This document shows, piece by piece, positions 1 to 39,322 of a stretch of 64,000 nt of DNA. The position numbers and the translations under genes were made by a program. Source of the stretch: Paraescarpia echinospica. Lineage: Eukaryota > Annelida > Polychaeta > Sabellida > Siboglinidae. The stretch is taken from the NCBI GenBank assembly GCA_020002185.1, contig CM034534.1, positions 65,688,717 to 65,752,716 on the forward strand, written 5' to 3'. How positions within the stretch are numbered: position 1 is the stretch's first letter; every line of letters starts with the position of its first letter. The notes under the pieces are model-generated. The model ran no database searches, was not told where the DNA came from, and saw only the letters and a program-made list of their open reading frames with translations.

Positions 1-2927
1 GGTTAATTAAACACACTTTCGTGTTATTATCGTCACTTTCATAACTTTATTTTCAGAAATATACGATTTCATGGTGAAATAAACCACGACCATTTTACAA
101 CATACAGCATGTGTCATGAACACTTTCCAACAAAGGGCTTAGCCAGAGACCTGTCTGCCCATTTTCAAGACTGGCAGATGACTGGCCATGACTGGAAATT
201 ACAACTGATAAGACTGGTGGAATTTAGAGAGGCCAGCTGGCCACTAGATTAGCTTATAGTTCCAAGTCTAGGGTCCCACATTAATGACACATTGGCACAA
301 CTGGTAGTGAAACAAATTGAATGGATTAGTATTAATTAAATAAATGGCTCAAATGACACGGGTTTGTCATTGAAAAACTGCACTGACGAAAATGGCTGTG
401 GTTGACGTGACTGGCTTCCACGCAAGCCGTTCGCGCGCTAAAAGGTACACTTTTGGTTAATTCAAGACTGGCAAACATTTTTTCTGGCTAAGGGCCTGTA
501 TCCAACGGACGCTAGTGAAATCAAATTCTTGACATTTGACGGTGACATGTAACGGTTTATTTGCGGTGATATATTGGTTTGTCGACTTCCCGTTTCATAG
601 TATTTTTTATGGTAAATATATTACAGAAACGTGATCCACAGTGTAGTTACTGTACATTTTCTACGAGATCTAAAAATCACAGAACTTACTTATTTTGATT
701 ATACAACCCCCCCAATTAGCATCGTATCAGATAATCGATAAAAATCGCTTTGGATTTTCCTTAATGTGATCTTCGGACATACGAGGTCCGTATAATCTGT
801 GTGTGCCTCTCGTTTTGTTGGGTCTTCCTGCATTCGTATAGAAGGGTTCAGCGATTTTTAAACATAGGTTTCTAGCGTGTGAGTCAATGTGTAACCGACA
901 CCCTGGGGACATGTTCCCGCATATGTCGTCTAATGATATCCTATACATTGCCAAGACTCCACTAAACTGCTCGCATTTGTTGCCGTGACTTATCGCAGTC
1001 TTGACCGGTTGCCTTGAGACGTTGCCTTCAGCAACGCTTCAAGACACCCCAGTCTTAGTTCTACAGCAGCCTTGTCAACCACCAACAGCACCCCTTAACA
1101 ACGACGCGTTTAGTCACACCTTTAAACATGTCTAATTGCACCCTTCGATTGTCGCCAGCACGCACACCTGGCGAATAAATCGTCGCGACAAAGCCTGATC
1201 GGGACACTGTCGCGTATTTGCTGCACCCATTTGGTTGACATCGTGACAGCGAGCCCATCACCTGTCCCGACTATTGTAATCATTACGCCAGGGTCGCATA
1301 CATCGTCGTGACTAGAGGATCAGTTACCTGAAAGACGATAAAAATATCCTTCTGCCAAGAGATGCACAAACAAGTGCTGAATCGAGACGTCCCTGTTGCA
1401 CGTGTGTATACAAAAGGACATGCACACGCACCTGCAACCAGCTGCTGTTAATATATTATGCATAACTTGGCCTGAAGTGGCAGCCTTAATTTTTATGTTT
1501 TCATCAGTTAGAAGTCCAACAAACATAATGTATAGTTCCATCTGTGTGATATACAAATATCGTTCTGTGGAAGACAGACATATTTCACAATGCCATCTGG
1601 AATGTTTTATACATCGCAGTACGAATAAATATGTTATTAGGGAAACACGTTACAACAAACAACTTCCTCTGCGCGCGTGGATTCCTACACAAAGAACAGT
1701 AAATGACATAACAATGGTAAGTTCGAAGGAAACGTATCCCGTCTCCTGCGGCCAATCCCCACAATGCGCCGAGCTGTCCCTCTCCTTGCCCGTGTCCTGC
1801 GTGCGGTCAAGGCAGGTGCGCGGCCACAGACGGCGCCTGGGGCCGGACAGATGCCATCACAGGCGCCGAGGTCGATACACATCGCCCCGGCGTCAGTGGA
1901 CCCCGCTGCCGATAACACTGTCCGTGGCCCTGTGCGCGGCCGGTCGAATCTCGTCGCGCGTGGCTGCTCCGATCACATCACGCGTGACTGAATTGGCCGG
2001 CCGCAAACAAGTCACCGAGCATGATAAGCGCACGATGATTTAATAACAATAATTTATTTCCATTACGACAATCCGCCTGCACACGACGCAAAGTCTGGCT
2101 TCCAACCCTGTTTATATAGCGCCACTTTGGTTTTCCTAAGTTCGTTTACGGTAAATAATCCATTTTTATATGGTTGCATATCAAAAAGTTTAACTTGTTA
2201 TACCGGATTTTGCACTTCAATACGTTGCAATCACGTACATATAGGATGTACATGGCTTTCATTTGTTTTGATTACTTGTGACGCATCTTTACACCACATA
2301 TTGCACAACTATCTAACTAGTTACACACTATTTATGTAAGGCCTATATATGCGCAGTTAGACAAGTCCCACAAAATTACGACATTTTGAATTGTATTCGT
2401 AACTTTCACTTGTTTAAAACATTATTCTACACATTCACATACAATTCGTCCGTACGCATTTCAATAATATAGAATAATAATTATAAAATAATAATAAGTA
2501 GTATTATAATGTCGAGGTAACAGTGCGTGAAAAAAGATGGTGACAACTAGTTAGCGGTGGATGTTTTACATATATAGGTGTAGGCTTATGTGTGCGAAAA
2601 CTGTTACCATTTCCGAACCGAACAGGAAGTGTCGGTGATAATATCTTTAGCAGGCGCTTGATGTCTCCTGGCAATGGGCCCTCGGGTGTCCTGTGCATGT
2701 CCATGAAAACACGGTATTTCTCGGAATCAACAGCACACGGTAACGAGATTGTTTCCATGAAGTCATCTTCCGAGTGCGTAAAACACAGTATAATTATGCA
2801 CACGTGATCTCTGCGCAATTGCGTAACATAATAAAATTATATTGGCTGCTCGGATCTATGTAGTATTTTTGTGGTCGCGTGCGTTTATAAAATAATTCTA
2901 ATCGGGTCTCTGGATGACGTAATTGGG

Positions 2928-3010
2928 TTTTCGATAGGACAATAGTTTACTTCCTTGTCCACTTAGAATATGGAACCGGTAGCTTATCATGGTAATCTTG
3001 TTAAATACGT
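2928..3010 (+). repeat. Relic of a LINE 3' end
   Basis: The stretch contains TCGATA, then CTTCCTTGTCCACTTA, then ATCTTGTTAAATAC in the same order as the fragment at 32.67-32.76 kb. It also matches the reverse complement of the 3' end of the minus-strand LINE at 47.53-47.61 kb. It is judged to be a short, decayed, 5'-truncated copy of that LINE family. No coding part remains. Confidence 0.45.
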
Positions 3011-4905
3011 TACAATCGATATTAACCGATAAAATGAACAAGGATATGCACATCACGTCACTTCTACCGGCTGCCATTTCTATTCAGCTTGCAACTGTGA
3101 ATAAAACGTAACGGTTGGGCGGTAGAATCGGCTGACGGTTACGACACGACAAACACAAGGAGCTTCATAGCATTGGTAACACGGATCGAGCGACGCCCGT
3201 ACGTGCCTAGGCTGGAGCCGGGCCAACATCGACAAGGCCTCGGCATGCGGCTGCGTCACAAGCTTTGTTCTCGGCTCATCAAAATGCATAACTGCCCGTG
3301 CCGCCCCTCGAATTGCGGTCTCCGTTACACGCCCATCCCATAGAGCCCGTGTTTTGCAAAATGCAAATGAGGCTGTGTTCTTCTCCGCCGAGTGGCGTGA
3401 GGAAAGACAGATGCGAGGCAGCGTAGTTCGTGACATGTCGGCGGTCAGAGGTGTGCGCGGCCGTGTTAGATGAACAGACACTGCACGCACCATCAGATGC
3501 GGCGGCTGAAGCGTGCAAAGTAATTAGACAACTGGCAACGATATCTAGCAACTGATATTACGACAATCTAAATGGATATGTGTCAGCGTTTTTCTTCGTT
3601 TCACGCACGCGTTGGATCTCGTGGAGTCACGTACTCAGTTGTCTTTGGTGAACAGATTATGGATGGTGAACCTCTCGCCAACGGCGCACATCACTTGAAA
3701 TCAGGACATGGCTTTCGACCTTTATTCCCTCCTCGCTTCCCTTGTCTCTTTCGGTTGGGGCCAAATCACACACGCAGTCCGATTTACTTATCCACCAGTC
3801 CCATCTTCTACAATTTCCTCCCACTCTCGACTGTTCACCCTTGCACTCTACACCACGTTTCTCCATCTTAATTTCAGTCTTCCTTTTCTCTTTCTACCAT
3901 CCTCTTCTGTTTTCTGTACTTGGCCTTTAACATTGGATACTAAGCAAAATCGCCGCATACAATTTCGTCTCTTTCGCCGAGTAAAGCACAAGTTGAAAAC
4001 TGCCATATAGTCTGTAAGGTTCAGATAGGAGGCGGATTTCTATGAGGTCTTCCACTGTTTGAATGTCTTCTCCACAAGCACATTATGTAGGGTGATTTTA
4101 GATATACCAACACTTCTGGTGAGGGCTCTGCAGTGTCCAACACCACTCCTGAAAGAGACGCGTCAACAAGTTGGTCGTGGTGCATTGGCTTCTTTTGGGT
4201 GGCCTTCTTATGGTCAACATCAACATGGGATCCGTTTTACTGATCTATGTGTGTGTGTGTCTGCGGTTCAGGAAGACAGATGTGTATGTCGCCGCATCGC
4301 TTCACCCGCGATCGAGGAATCTCCGTGCGTAACTATAGACGGAGCGACTGATCGGCGATATGATATGCAAAGTTAACAAAAACAGAACTCGTCGAGGTTA
4401 GTTAGGCAACTTAGGCCGCACGTCTGGGAAGACAAAGGGTTATTGTCTATGAGACGAGACGATTTAAGGCCGGGTTAGTGCTGCGAGTCGGGTGTGTCAA
4501 CGATGGAGACTGACTTATCAGGCTCGGCTCCACGGCCATTGTTGACTATCGGTGCATCATCGATGTCGCCCCGGATGTTGCTTCCGCCGACTGGCTGTCG
4601 TTACAATTTCAAATGGAGAAACACGACACCGTATCGGTGTCGTTTAACGTGCCCGCCACGCCCACTACATGTGCCATCACCAAGGACGATCTTTATGGCT
4701 GTAGGTTGCACAGGTCGCTCTGCTCCAGGATGAAATGCTAAACAACATATATACACACGCAAAACAAAACGATACCTGGCACCGGAAGCGGAAGAGATTA
4801 ACCGAAGACAAAACAGAATACTTATTTAAGGAAATTGACAGGAATGTTGTCCCGCTATGATGCTATTAAGGATTCATAATCAGAATTGAAATAGATAAAC
4901 AAATG

Positions 4906-4950
4906 TTCGACACTCGATACGCCAAGTGTTTCCTTGTCCAATTGCCATGT
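4906..4950 (+). repeat. Short relic of the same LINE 3' end
   Basis: ACTCGATACGCC followed by TTTCCTTGTCCA resembles ACTCTCGATAAGCC...TTCCTTGTCCA at 32.67-32.71 kb. It is only about 40 bases long, so the assignment is tentative. Confidence 0.3.
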
Positions 4951-7900
4951 GTGGTTCTGGCTCTGGGTGGCAATCTTTTTAAATGATGATCATCATCATT
5001 GGTCGGCCATGCACTGTCGGACCGTTTCCACCTGGGTCGATTTTTCATTAAAGAAGATAAGTCACTTTAATATCAATACATTCACATGTCAGTTTTGGAC
5101 ATATAAAGTACTAGGAAACGGCTATCATACACTCTCAGAAAGCGCAATTTATACATTTGTAGGGCCTATTGGTAGCAGGTATCTTTCTGTGATAGCTGTG
5201 TTATATGCTACAAATGATAGCAACGAATCGATCACGATGGTATTATCGCCGCTGCTCTGGGGTAGGAACTACTGTCTGAAAGCGCAGCACCCTCGTTGTG
5301 GTAGGGCCTACAGCATGACAGCGCAGCACCCCTAGGCCTCACCAGAGCCCGGCGTGCCGGATGTACCGCGATGCGCGCCCTCGCCAACCTGCCGTCGTAA
5401 CAGCGCCAGGTGTCAGCATGATGAATAGCAGACGACACCCGTCGGCCCGACTGTCACAGCCGCGCTCCGAACCCCGTCCACGACGTCGCGTCGCTTTCAC
5501 ACGCTCCTCCACTCGCTTATTAAAGCGAAATCTCCGGCGCATAACTCACTCACGTTATGGAAGGCAAACATTTCGCGTGACAGCGTCTTCCTGTCGCTCT
5601 TTTGTGCCGCACAAAAACGCACCGTATTTACTCCCCGACCGTCTGTGACGTGTTCTCCTGCACAGCGGGCGAGTGACCCGAGGTTTGCACCGGGCGGGTC
5701 GAACCTCGCGAGTGACGGAGACCGTGTCGATCAACGCTAAACACCTCCGATGATGTCATATTGTATTGTTGCGCTGATTGATTAATTTCACATTCCCAGG
5801 TGTATTGCGATTGCGTAGACCCCCCACGGCGCTGTCGACGGCAGCGTTGACCGTCGGAAACATGCGCCTCCCATTGACGTTTTCGATGACCATTTTGTGG
5901 AACGTACATACCTTGCCCAAAGCCATGTGATGAACGAGACTCTAAAACCAAAATTAGTCCATATTTAAATATATAATGTTCTTGCGGTAGAATTGTACAG
6001 AACATTTATTGCTACCCAAGGCGTCGCCCGTTATCTTTTGAGATAGATGGACGCCATACAATGAATGATTCAAAATTAAAGTTCTAAATGCAGCGCAATT
6101 GTACACCGGAGCGGATGTAAGATATTCCTGGAGCGTTCACTTGGATTGCCTGTGGTTGATGAACCACCAGAAGTGAATTCTGAGGGTTCGCTTTTAACAC
6201 GTAAGCATGCAAAGAATAAAAAGGTCAGATCTACAAATAAGCCTAGACATTGTTTTCAAAAGGTAGGACATGCACCAGGTGTGTTGACGTGTTCTTTTTT
6301 TGAGAAAGCGTGTCGCGTAAGCCTAATTTTGTTGCGACAGCAGCATTTTGTTGTGAAGATTTGTACACACTGTGCCCGGGCAAATCAATGATACCGATAT
6401 GTCTATATATTGTCATTTGCTGGATATTGTCCAACCTCAACCACGGGAAAGCACCACCTACACACCAAACCAATCAGTGCGTTGACTGTATTGAAATTAC
6501 TCCGCATCCACGATTGTATCGATTAGTGGCTGTGCTCAATATATAGGCTATTTTTGACGAGGTCACGAATCGGGTCAACGCAAATCGCATGTGCCTCTCA
6601 CCCAAAATTGCTACCTGTCGCTAAAAATTGCGTAGTATCGCAGCGATGCTACAACAGTTGGTAAGCATCTTGCTGTCAACCTGGCTCGGGTCAGCCAGCT
6701 CTAGCCAAGGTCTATAACGCGATGCACTGAAACTGCCAGCGGCATCTTTTGTTGGAACACAACGCAGTACATTACGTTTAACGAATGTGAACGATTACAT
6801 CGTAATGTATTAATAGTAACCATAGGCATATATGTAATAACGCTTTGAGGAGGTCGAAACATTTTTTTATGCAACCGTTTTTGTTCGCGTTACCTAAACA
6901 AACAGCAAATGATGAAGCGCCATTTTGATAGAAATGCATCCTAGTTTCAACGAGCTTAAATAAGTTTTTCACGATATCAGTTTGCGGGCAGCTTATCTAT
7001 GAGTCAACATAACCCGTTCCGGGCGATTTAGCCACAAGCACCGCGTGTACGGGTGCGTTCTAGCCAGCTGGGTTTAATGATATATCTTTGTCCTGTCGCT
7101 CTAACATCGGTTGCTTTGTTAATCCTCTTTCGATATTATCGCTACGTGTAGGCCTACTGGGTCAACGATACGAGTCACGCAAGTCGCGATACGAGCCGTC
7201 GACTAATGCAATGTTGCCCGCGCAATCTCTGCACGTCGCCTCAGGAAAAACAATACAAGTCGGCCACAGGCAATGCAATTCACATCAAAGCGCCGCTGTG
7301 CTGGACTCAGGTCGATACCACCAGCTATCGGACCGTCACACCGCAAAGCAAACTGTCAAGGCAGAAAAAACGCCGTTGCATAGGCTACTCAACTCACGAG
7401 TCGAATGTTTACGAGCGGGCCGCTTTGAAGCTTCTTGTTCGCATTATGCAGGTTCATAACCTATGTACACTTGTACACATGAATGACCAATTAATACACC
7501 CACATAGTGAATACCAGTCGACTGAATTGTGTGCTTGCTTTTGCGTTGCATCGTTTGTAGAACTCTCCGACAGCGGTGAGTGGCAATTCATTTAATGGCG
7601 GCACTTTCATGGTGGGAGAGACAGCGCGCGGCGGCAAACTCGTCTGCTCGAGATTTATAATGTCGGTTTCAAGGCGGCATCTCTTTCGGCGGAGATTGAA
7701 TTACATCAATCTAACATCTTGTTGTAACTCGCATGACGCTGATGTCGGTTTATTTTATGATTCGGCAATTCTGTTTTGCTAGATAGGGACCTACGGGCCT
7801 CCATGACCTAAATTACTGGTATCCGAGCAGGGTATTAGGCTTTGTTGACATAGATTAGGCTTATCCTTAGGGCCTACAGTATTATTAGGGTTCCAGGGCG

Positions 7901-10900
7901 TATACACTGCAGGTTGACGCTTTGCATTGTGCATATCTCGTTTTGTGAAAGTGGCTTATCGGTTAAATTATGTTACGATATGCAGAGACCCAATCAGTTG
8001 ACAGGGACACTTTTAATTTAGATCTTCATTATAGGCATAGGCCCCGTGAACAAATACAATAAATGGTATGTAGGCATTTAAAAATGCAGTTAACAACAGG
8101 ACTATTGTGTGTAATTATAGGGACATATGAAGTCATGCAAAGGAGGGCTACATGTGACGATTCGATATCCACAAACAGCATGCAGATTATGGAATAATTA
8201 CTATCAGTTGACGAGTGTAATTCTAGATTAAGCCTCCGGGATTACGCCTTTCCAACAAATGCATTCCACACTCATAGACGACGCTTCGCTGTCGTATCTA
8301 AAATAGTCGCCAAGACCTAATGCTTGCCGTGCCGGAGGCTTCTCTAGAAATGTTCCAAACGCACTGGAACCGTGCATAGCTAGAGCAAATATCATATCAT
8401 TTATTGTCACAGCTTGAGCCTGAATGTTTACACTACGAATAGTACCTGAACAATTGCCACGGTACGTACGTCAACATTGTCACAAACGTATGTTTACGAC
8501 GTCTTATATGCCATAAATCATTGGAAGTAGTAGTGGCGCGTAGTAACTTATGAATATGCTAGTTTTTCATATGCAGCAGTGATTTGATAAATTATTCACG
8601 ACGTAAGTCATACTGCTAATCGACTAGGTCCAGAGTAACGATGTGTGACACACATTGCTCCGATGGCAGTCATGCAGTTAATTTTGTACCGTTTTAAAAC
8701 AGTAAAATAGTTTTTAACGTCGCACTATTTGAAAGGAGGGAATTCGGTGAGACGGGTAAATGCACATCGAGAACAAGCGCCTGTTATTTTACCAAGAAAA
8801 CGCCAACTGTGTTCCTGCTGTCTTTGGATCGGTTCAGAGGGTTATCAGTCTGTGGCGTCATTAACCTTCAATCTTTTACATTGAGCTGTCATATTTAACA
8901 ATTGTACGACGTCGACGCGCGCGTGACACAGGAAGAAATAAAAGGAAACAAATGAAAACAGGAAAAAGAGGGGAGGGGCAACCAGTGTTCAGGTATCCTG
9001 ACCAGACCAATTCGACAACCGTGGCCGTAGCCGTAGGCGTAGCGGCATCCGAGGAGATATCCTCGGACAGACAGCTCTAGCCCATCAACTATACTACTTT
9101 GGTTGCCCCACACTGGCTATATAATTCAAAGTGTGTGAGAGGCGAGGTCCCTCTTGAAGGACACCAAGGCGGGAAACTCTGCTACACTGGATGGGAGGGA
9201 GTTCTAGATAGGAGTGGTACGGGCAAAGTGTATTTGACATTTAGTTAATCCAAACAAAGCCTAGGCTAAGGTAGCAAAATAATTACTTGGTTTTGTCACA
9301 CAATTTCCTTCTTTACAGGTTGAGTATGTTGCGATTAGAGAGGCACGGTAGTGTAATTTGGCTTGCGACATCCACTTCATCAACTGGATTGGCAATTGCT
9401 TGGCAACTTGGGGACACAGTTTTGGGTCCAAGATTCGGACTAGACACGGTCCATGACCACGGACACGGTGCAATTCGTTGTTGTTGGTGTAAAAACCTGG
9501 CTGTCAACGTTGGGGACTGTGTATCCTTTGAAACGCAGATGATCAAGTTAATGTTGGTCCCGTCTCGTTATTTGGAGCCGCAAGATTGATAGAACCACTG
9601 ACTGACAGTGTCTGTGACAATGGCCACGATGGGTGGGAGTGAGGCAGTGACCACCTACTACTAGTATTACCTAAACTAGGCCTAGCCCAGTCCTAGGTGA
9701 CAGGTCTTAAGCTAAGTCTAGGCACCTTGATGAGTTTATTGCTACTGCTCACAGTGGTGGCCATTGGGTCTTGTGCAGTGCCAGCATGGCATTAGCATAT
9801 GCAGTATTGGGCTTGGTGATCATATTGTTCTAAAAAAAGCTGGCGAGTTGAATTAGGCCTCAAATGATTAACAGAAGAGTTTGGTAACCACACTGTACAG
9901 GCTGTCCATAAACTGTTGCAGAGGCGAGAGTGTTCGAAAAAAAATAGAAATAAAGAACTCGCTACTGACACTAACATATATGTTCTGTCAATGACTGTCT
10001 GTAGTCACGCAGACCACTGCATTTGTTTAAATGTTGTGATTTGTCACATGTATGTGATGTGACACACTCACAAGCAAACACCACAGTCTGTTTGATTATT
10101 TATCTACTGTCAACTGTTATAGAGTTAGTCGTATATGTCAGTGAATGTGTCTTATCCACTAAAAAACTCTAAATTATAATAATATTGTATTTTTAATGTA
10201 CAAGAGTTCTTTTGACTACATTTGTGTTTACCATTCACCCAGTAATGTTACGCTATTGGGCGTAAGCAAACACCCTTTCACAATCACACTCAGTCTTTCA
10301 TTTACATGTACCTTAGATCTCCATGGCCTGTATCTATGGTATTGGAAAATACAACCACAGCTATGCATTGTCCACTTTACTTGTGTGCATGCAAAGTTTG
10401 CGAAGTAGCTTAACATATGTATTGTACTTGCTGATTGTCTTGAATGAACTTACTTAAGATTCTGTTGTGATAAATGAATGAAGACTGAGCTGAGAATGCA
10501 TGAACGAAGATAATTTTATGATTTGGCATGGATATATATATATTCTTAATACTAGAATAAATAAATAATAAATATGTTGAAGGCGTACTGCCCAACAAAT
10601 TGTGTTTAATAATCATGAAACAACAATCACAATTTGAAAGTTGTGTTTGTGACATGTTAAAATTATAAAGACAACATTCAAATACTAAACAGCCACTATT
10701 GTCTGTAATTGGCAGTTAGGATTATAGCAGAGGCACGTGTCCCTACACAAACTTGCTTTAGAAGTTCCTGGTTCCCATTTATCAAACTGCAAGTTGGGCA
10801 CCGTACGACCGATTAGCAAGCTTCTGGCTAGTGGTACAGGCAACCGCCCTTAAAATATATGTAACATATCTATCTCTTACGTGCTCACTTTCTATTTTAT

Positions 10901-11810
10901 GTACATAGAAAATGTGATACATGGTGTTAGTTTAGGAAACCTCTGGCCCAACTGTATGTCCAAGGAATTCACTGTGCACAGTAACTGCGTTTCATATAGA
11001 TCTATGTGAATATTTAATAGATCTGTAATCATATTTGATCTTGCTGTGTTTGACTTGATGTAAGCCTATTCGGCAGTGCATAAAACACATCTGGTATTGT
11101 TCCAAAGTTTCACTATAGGCACAGTGTGCAGCATGTTTTGGGGCCTGAAAGTGTAAAGTATTCTTGGGCCTGGAAGGGGTCCGCTTGGACCAAGTTCGAT
11201 TGACTAGTGGGCATTGAATAATTGGATCAACTTAACCTACCAGTACATTAGCGATGCATGCAATGCCCGCATATTCCAGTGACACCATTATAGTGATTTA
11301 AACTCCTGCAAAAATATAGTTTAAAACTAATGTTGATGAAATTCTTTATTGATATATTTAGTTAGCACAAATGGAGCAATAATCGTATAATCATGAAACG
11401 AAAATCAATGATATAAAGATGACAGTTATACGATGGGTGAATGGTTTTGCTATATTGTCATAATACCATTGTTTTCTACGTGTTTCCCACAATGACAGTG
11501 CTACAGTGCTTTTTTCTGCCATCTATGATCCGAACATCCACCACCTGCAGATGTTGGTTGGTCAGTGTTATAAATGTCTTAGTGACACTGGTCACAACTC
11601 TAGTGACAATCAATCACTGTGGTCCTATGTTGAATTCACCACCCCTGACGTAGGCAACAAATTTCACCATTAGTTAAAGATTGATGTGAATGTGTAAACG
11701 GATATCGATGTTACTCGCAGTAATACAAAACCGTGAGATGCTGCTGTTTCGAACTAGCGTACTACTGTTGTATGCGCGTGGCTAAACGTTTTGTTCTTAT
11801 TACCTTTCAG

Positions 11811-12081
11811 GTGTGACACAACATCTACGCTCTCTGCATCTGGATATATACAAGTTTGTGATGAAACTGATGTTGTGCGATCGTCACAATGGTAACGTGG
11901 ATTTTGTTCGAGATGGTATGTGACCGCGCTCTCTGTCAGTGACGTGCGTTAATTGAACAGCGACAATGGAGTGCACATGACACAGATATTGGACACCTTT
12001 GATGGTTGTGAAGGCCTCAGTTTAGAACCCACGCAGTGATCGAGGCGTCTTAAAACTTGTTACAAGACACGACTTGTGAAA
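11811..12081 (+). other. Probable 5' UTR part of the first coding exon of FGFR
   Basis: A strong 3' splice signal (TTATTACCTTTCAG) ends at 11,810. The stretch from there to the ATG has an in-frame stop at 12,037-12,039 and no obvious coding capacity, so it is read as spliced 5' untranslated sequence. If so, at least one non-coding exon lies further upstream. This is inferred from the splice signal alone. Confidence 0.45.
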
Positions 12082-36659
<24,578 letters not shown>

Positions 36660-39090
36660 CGTATTCCATGTGACGGACAAATACCGGTGATCTTTTATTT
36701 CCAAATTCGGCAGCTGATTCTGACTATTTTCGGTGCTGACGTCGCAACAATATTGTTACTGCTTAATTTTCAGTTTGTTTCATTGTGGATAAGAATTATT
36801 GTTCATTGTGCCAAGTTCATTGCCGAACAATGTTCAGAGGATGTTAAACACGACAAAGAAGAGGACGTATTGTTCTTCGTGGGGGACATTTGAGAATGTC
36901 TTGTAATAGCCACGGGATGGAAGGAAACGGGTATTTTTTTGATTAGTGTTGTGGGATTGTTGAAGAATCAAGCTGCTGCCTCATTGTGTAGTACGAACTC
37001 GGAAGAGCTTTGGTTCTTCAGTGTCGACAAAGTGTCCACGCAAACTTGAATGTGCACACTATGCTCACATGCTTGGTAAACTCTTCTACTTGTCAAAGTT
37101 AGGCCACATGATGAACACTTGCGGAGAACTAAACAAAATAGATTCTGCTGAAATCGCTTGTGCATGGAACTCAGTAAGAGAGCATGGTGCATACTGGTTT
37201 GCCATGTCATACGAAGAATCATATTTTAGTGCATAATGGTAAAGCTTTCATCTTTTTTAACAGAACAATGTAATCTCTATGTGTAAGTGATTGTAATCTT
37301 TACAAGTGATTGCAGCCATTACAAGTGATATGCAGCCTTGCCTGGTGTAATGAACATGTCCATTGTTTGTCGTCAGAAATGGACTCTGAACAACGAAAGA
37401 ATCTTGCTCGTTCTCAAAATTGAACTGTAGCAGATTAAAATGATGGTGCTTTATTTAATTCTTATGTATATAAAAATGAGCAGCAACGTTACACTGCATT
37501 GTTGTTCACAGTGTTCTGGGGTTTACCCAGAGCGAGCATTTAGTATGTGACATCACTGCCATGTCTTGAAGCTTAGATACATTCCAATGTAAAGTACCAG
37601 TGGTGCCTTAATCTAGCTGTTTGTTATTCCCCTCTTAATCTTTGTATATTATAATATTTAAGGAGTCACATGCTGTTTCAAGTATCTGTTATAATGATAT
37701 ATACCACATGTTAGTTCTGTAGTCAATACTCAAAATCTCGACTCAAAAATTGCATTTATTCACTCGAGAAGATATTCTTAGGGGTTTTCTCCAAATCAGT
37801 AGGGCTTTATTCAAATGTCATTTTTGTAAAACACTGACTTTTTCAAAGGTACAAAACCTGTCAACTGTACATCATTATTGTACAGTTGATGGTGTTAAAA
37901 TTTGTCTTTATAGAGGGGGTATGATCCATTGTGCAGATATGGGAAATTTTGTCTTCTGAGTAATCAGATTCCGAGTTTTTAAATTGACAGCATCTTTAGA
38001 ATTGAGCAATTCATGTCTATGGTATCGTTAGATCAGTGGATACAGCTAATGTTATAGTATAACTTGATGCTGCCTCAAATAACGTACAGGTTAAGACATT
38101 ACTATGTGAAAGAGGACGATCCTTCATCACTCCAGCAAGGAAACCCTTTTATGAAATAAACACAATACAAAATAAACACATACTACTAAGCAGCTCAGCC
38201 ACATGTTTTATGATACAAATTCAATATAAAGCAGGTTTTGTTGCTGTTTAGTAAACATTTATGCAGCAACCCATTTGTTGTTGATCAATTGTCTATAATT
38301 TAAGACATCTAAGGGGTGCAGCGATATATCTTGCAACCCACTACTTGCCAAACCATACCAAATGTCCCAGCTGCCAACAAATTGATTGTTTGGTTATTTG
38401 TGTTATATATTACCAGCCTTGATAATCTTTCTTCAGATATGTTCTAGTTGTGTTCAACAGAAGTTGGTTGATAAAATTGATTGACAAGCATCAAAACTTA
38501 GACTGCATTGTTTTATCTTTACTTGTTGAGGACAATTTCGGTAAACATCATGGCTCTAGATTCTAATAATGTATAGTTTAAACATGATTGAAAGCCAGCG
38601 ATTTAAAATTATGTATGTAGAGTTATGGTTGATTATGTTATTGTTGATTTATTAATTAATAAACATTTGTGCAGCTGAATATATTATTAATGTGTTTAGT
38701 ATGTAAACACAGCTTGCCAGTAATTGGTGTATTTGATAATATTCATGTTCTGAGTTCATGCAGAATCTGCCTTAATTCTCTCGCCAATCTTGTGTTCAGT
38801 TTTGTTATGTCGTTAACAGGGATCTGTAGATCGACTCCCTTTAATGTGTTCATGAGAAGTTTATTTTTATATAGTTTGGTAAGAGTACCATGAACCATAT
38901 CGACTGTCAGTATGACAGGAAACACTGTATTTTTGTCTTGTACATATTGTAAGTAATTCTATTTTAAAGTGAGATTTCCAGAAGTGGATTTTCCAGTTGT
39001 ACATTGCATATCAGAACGATTGTTCACACGTTATGTACCAGTGATGAAGTGTTGCAGTCTGTAAGCAAATAAAGTTATGTGTTCGTATGT
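36660..39090 (+). other. Probable FGFR 3' UTR
   Basis: AT-rich non-coding sequence follows the stop, with several AATAAA hexamers (38,155; 38,171; 38,658; 39,068). The last is followed by a GT-rich stretch (TATGTGTTCGTATG...GTTGTTGTTTGG), the best-looking poly(A) site. The open reading frames inside are short and unrecognised. The exact end is inferred. Confidence 0.5.
39068..39073 (+). terminator. Candidate poly(A) signal of FGFR
   Basis: AATAAA is followed by a GT-rich downstream element within about 30 bases. Earlier hexamers at 38,155-38,176 and 38,658 are alternatives. Confidence 0.4.
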
Positions 39091-39322
39091 AATGAGTTGT
39101 TGTTTGGTAACAGCAACATTGGAATATGCAACATTATTATTTATGAATATTTTTGAAATGCTCGATGTATACATGCTGCTCTTATGCATGCATTTAGATA
39201 TGTATACATGCATGACTAAATACGTACACACACGCATAAGAGCACACGCACACACATACATATATACATGCATACATAACACAATGATTATATGCATACA
39301 CATACATATGTACTGTACATTA

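Larger units (their letters stand above)
1..11810. other. Upstream region without a recognisable gene
   Basis: No open reading frame in this stretch resembles a protein family that I recognise, and I see no RNA gene. Most of it is AT-rich; CpG-dense patches lie at about 1.67-2.0 kb and 5.3-5.6 kb. Either patch could be a promoter or first non-coding exon of the downstream receptor gene, because the 5' UTR of that gene appears to be spliced from further upstream. This is inference only: no TATA box or initiator could be assigned with confidence. Short LINE 3'-end relics lie at about 2.93-3.01 kb and 4.91-4.95 kb. Confidence 0.5.

Noticed and set aside
1396..2043. Open frame of 215 codons in a CpG-rich patch
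   Set aside because: The translated sequence has no recognisable domain, the composition is biased (Arg, Ser, His), and frames on both strands are open because the patch is GC-rich. It is not called as a gene.
3080..3551. Overlapping minus-strand open frames of 90-137 codons
   Set aside because: No family resemblance, no splice or start context; the overlapping frames suggest chance.
5628..6005. Minus-strand open frame of 125 codons
   Set aside because: No recognisable motif, and a composition (Gln, Ser, Arg) expected from a GC-rich patch.
7088..7595. Two overlapping + strand open frames of about 125 codons
   Set aside because: Overlapping in different frames without any known motif; probably non-coding.
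37021..37236. Open frame of 71 codons after the FGFR stop
   Set aside because: It lies in the probable 3' UTR, has no family resemblance, and its length is within chance expectation.
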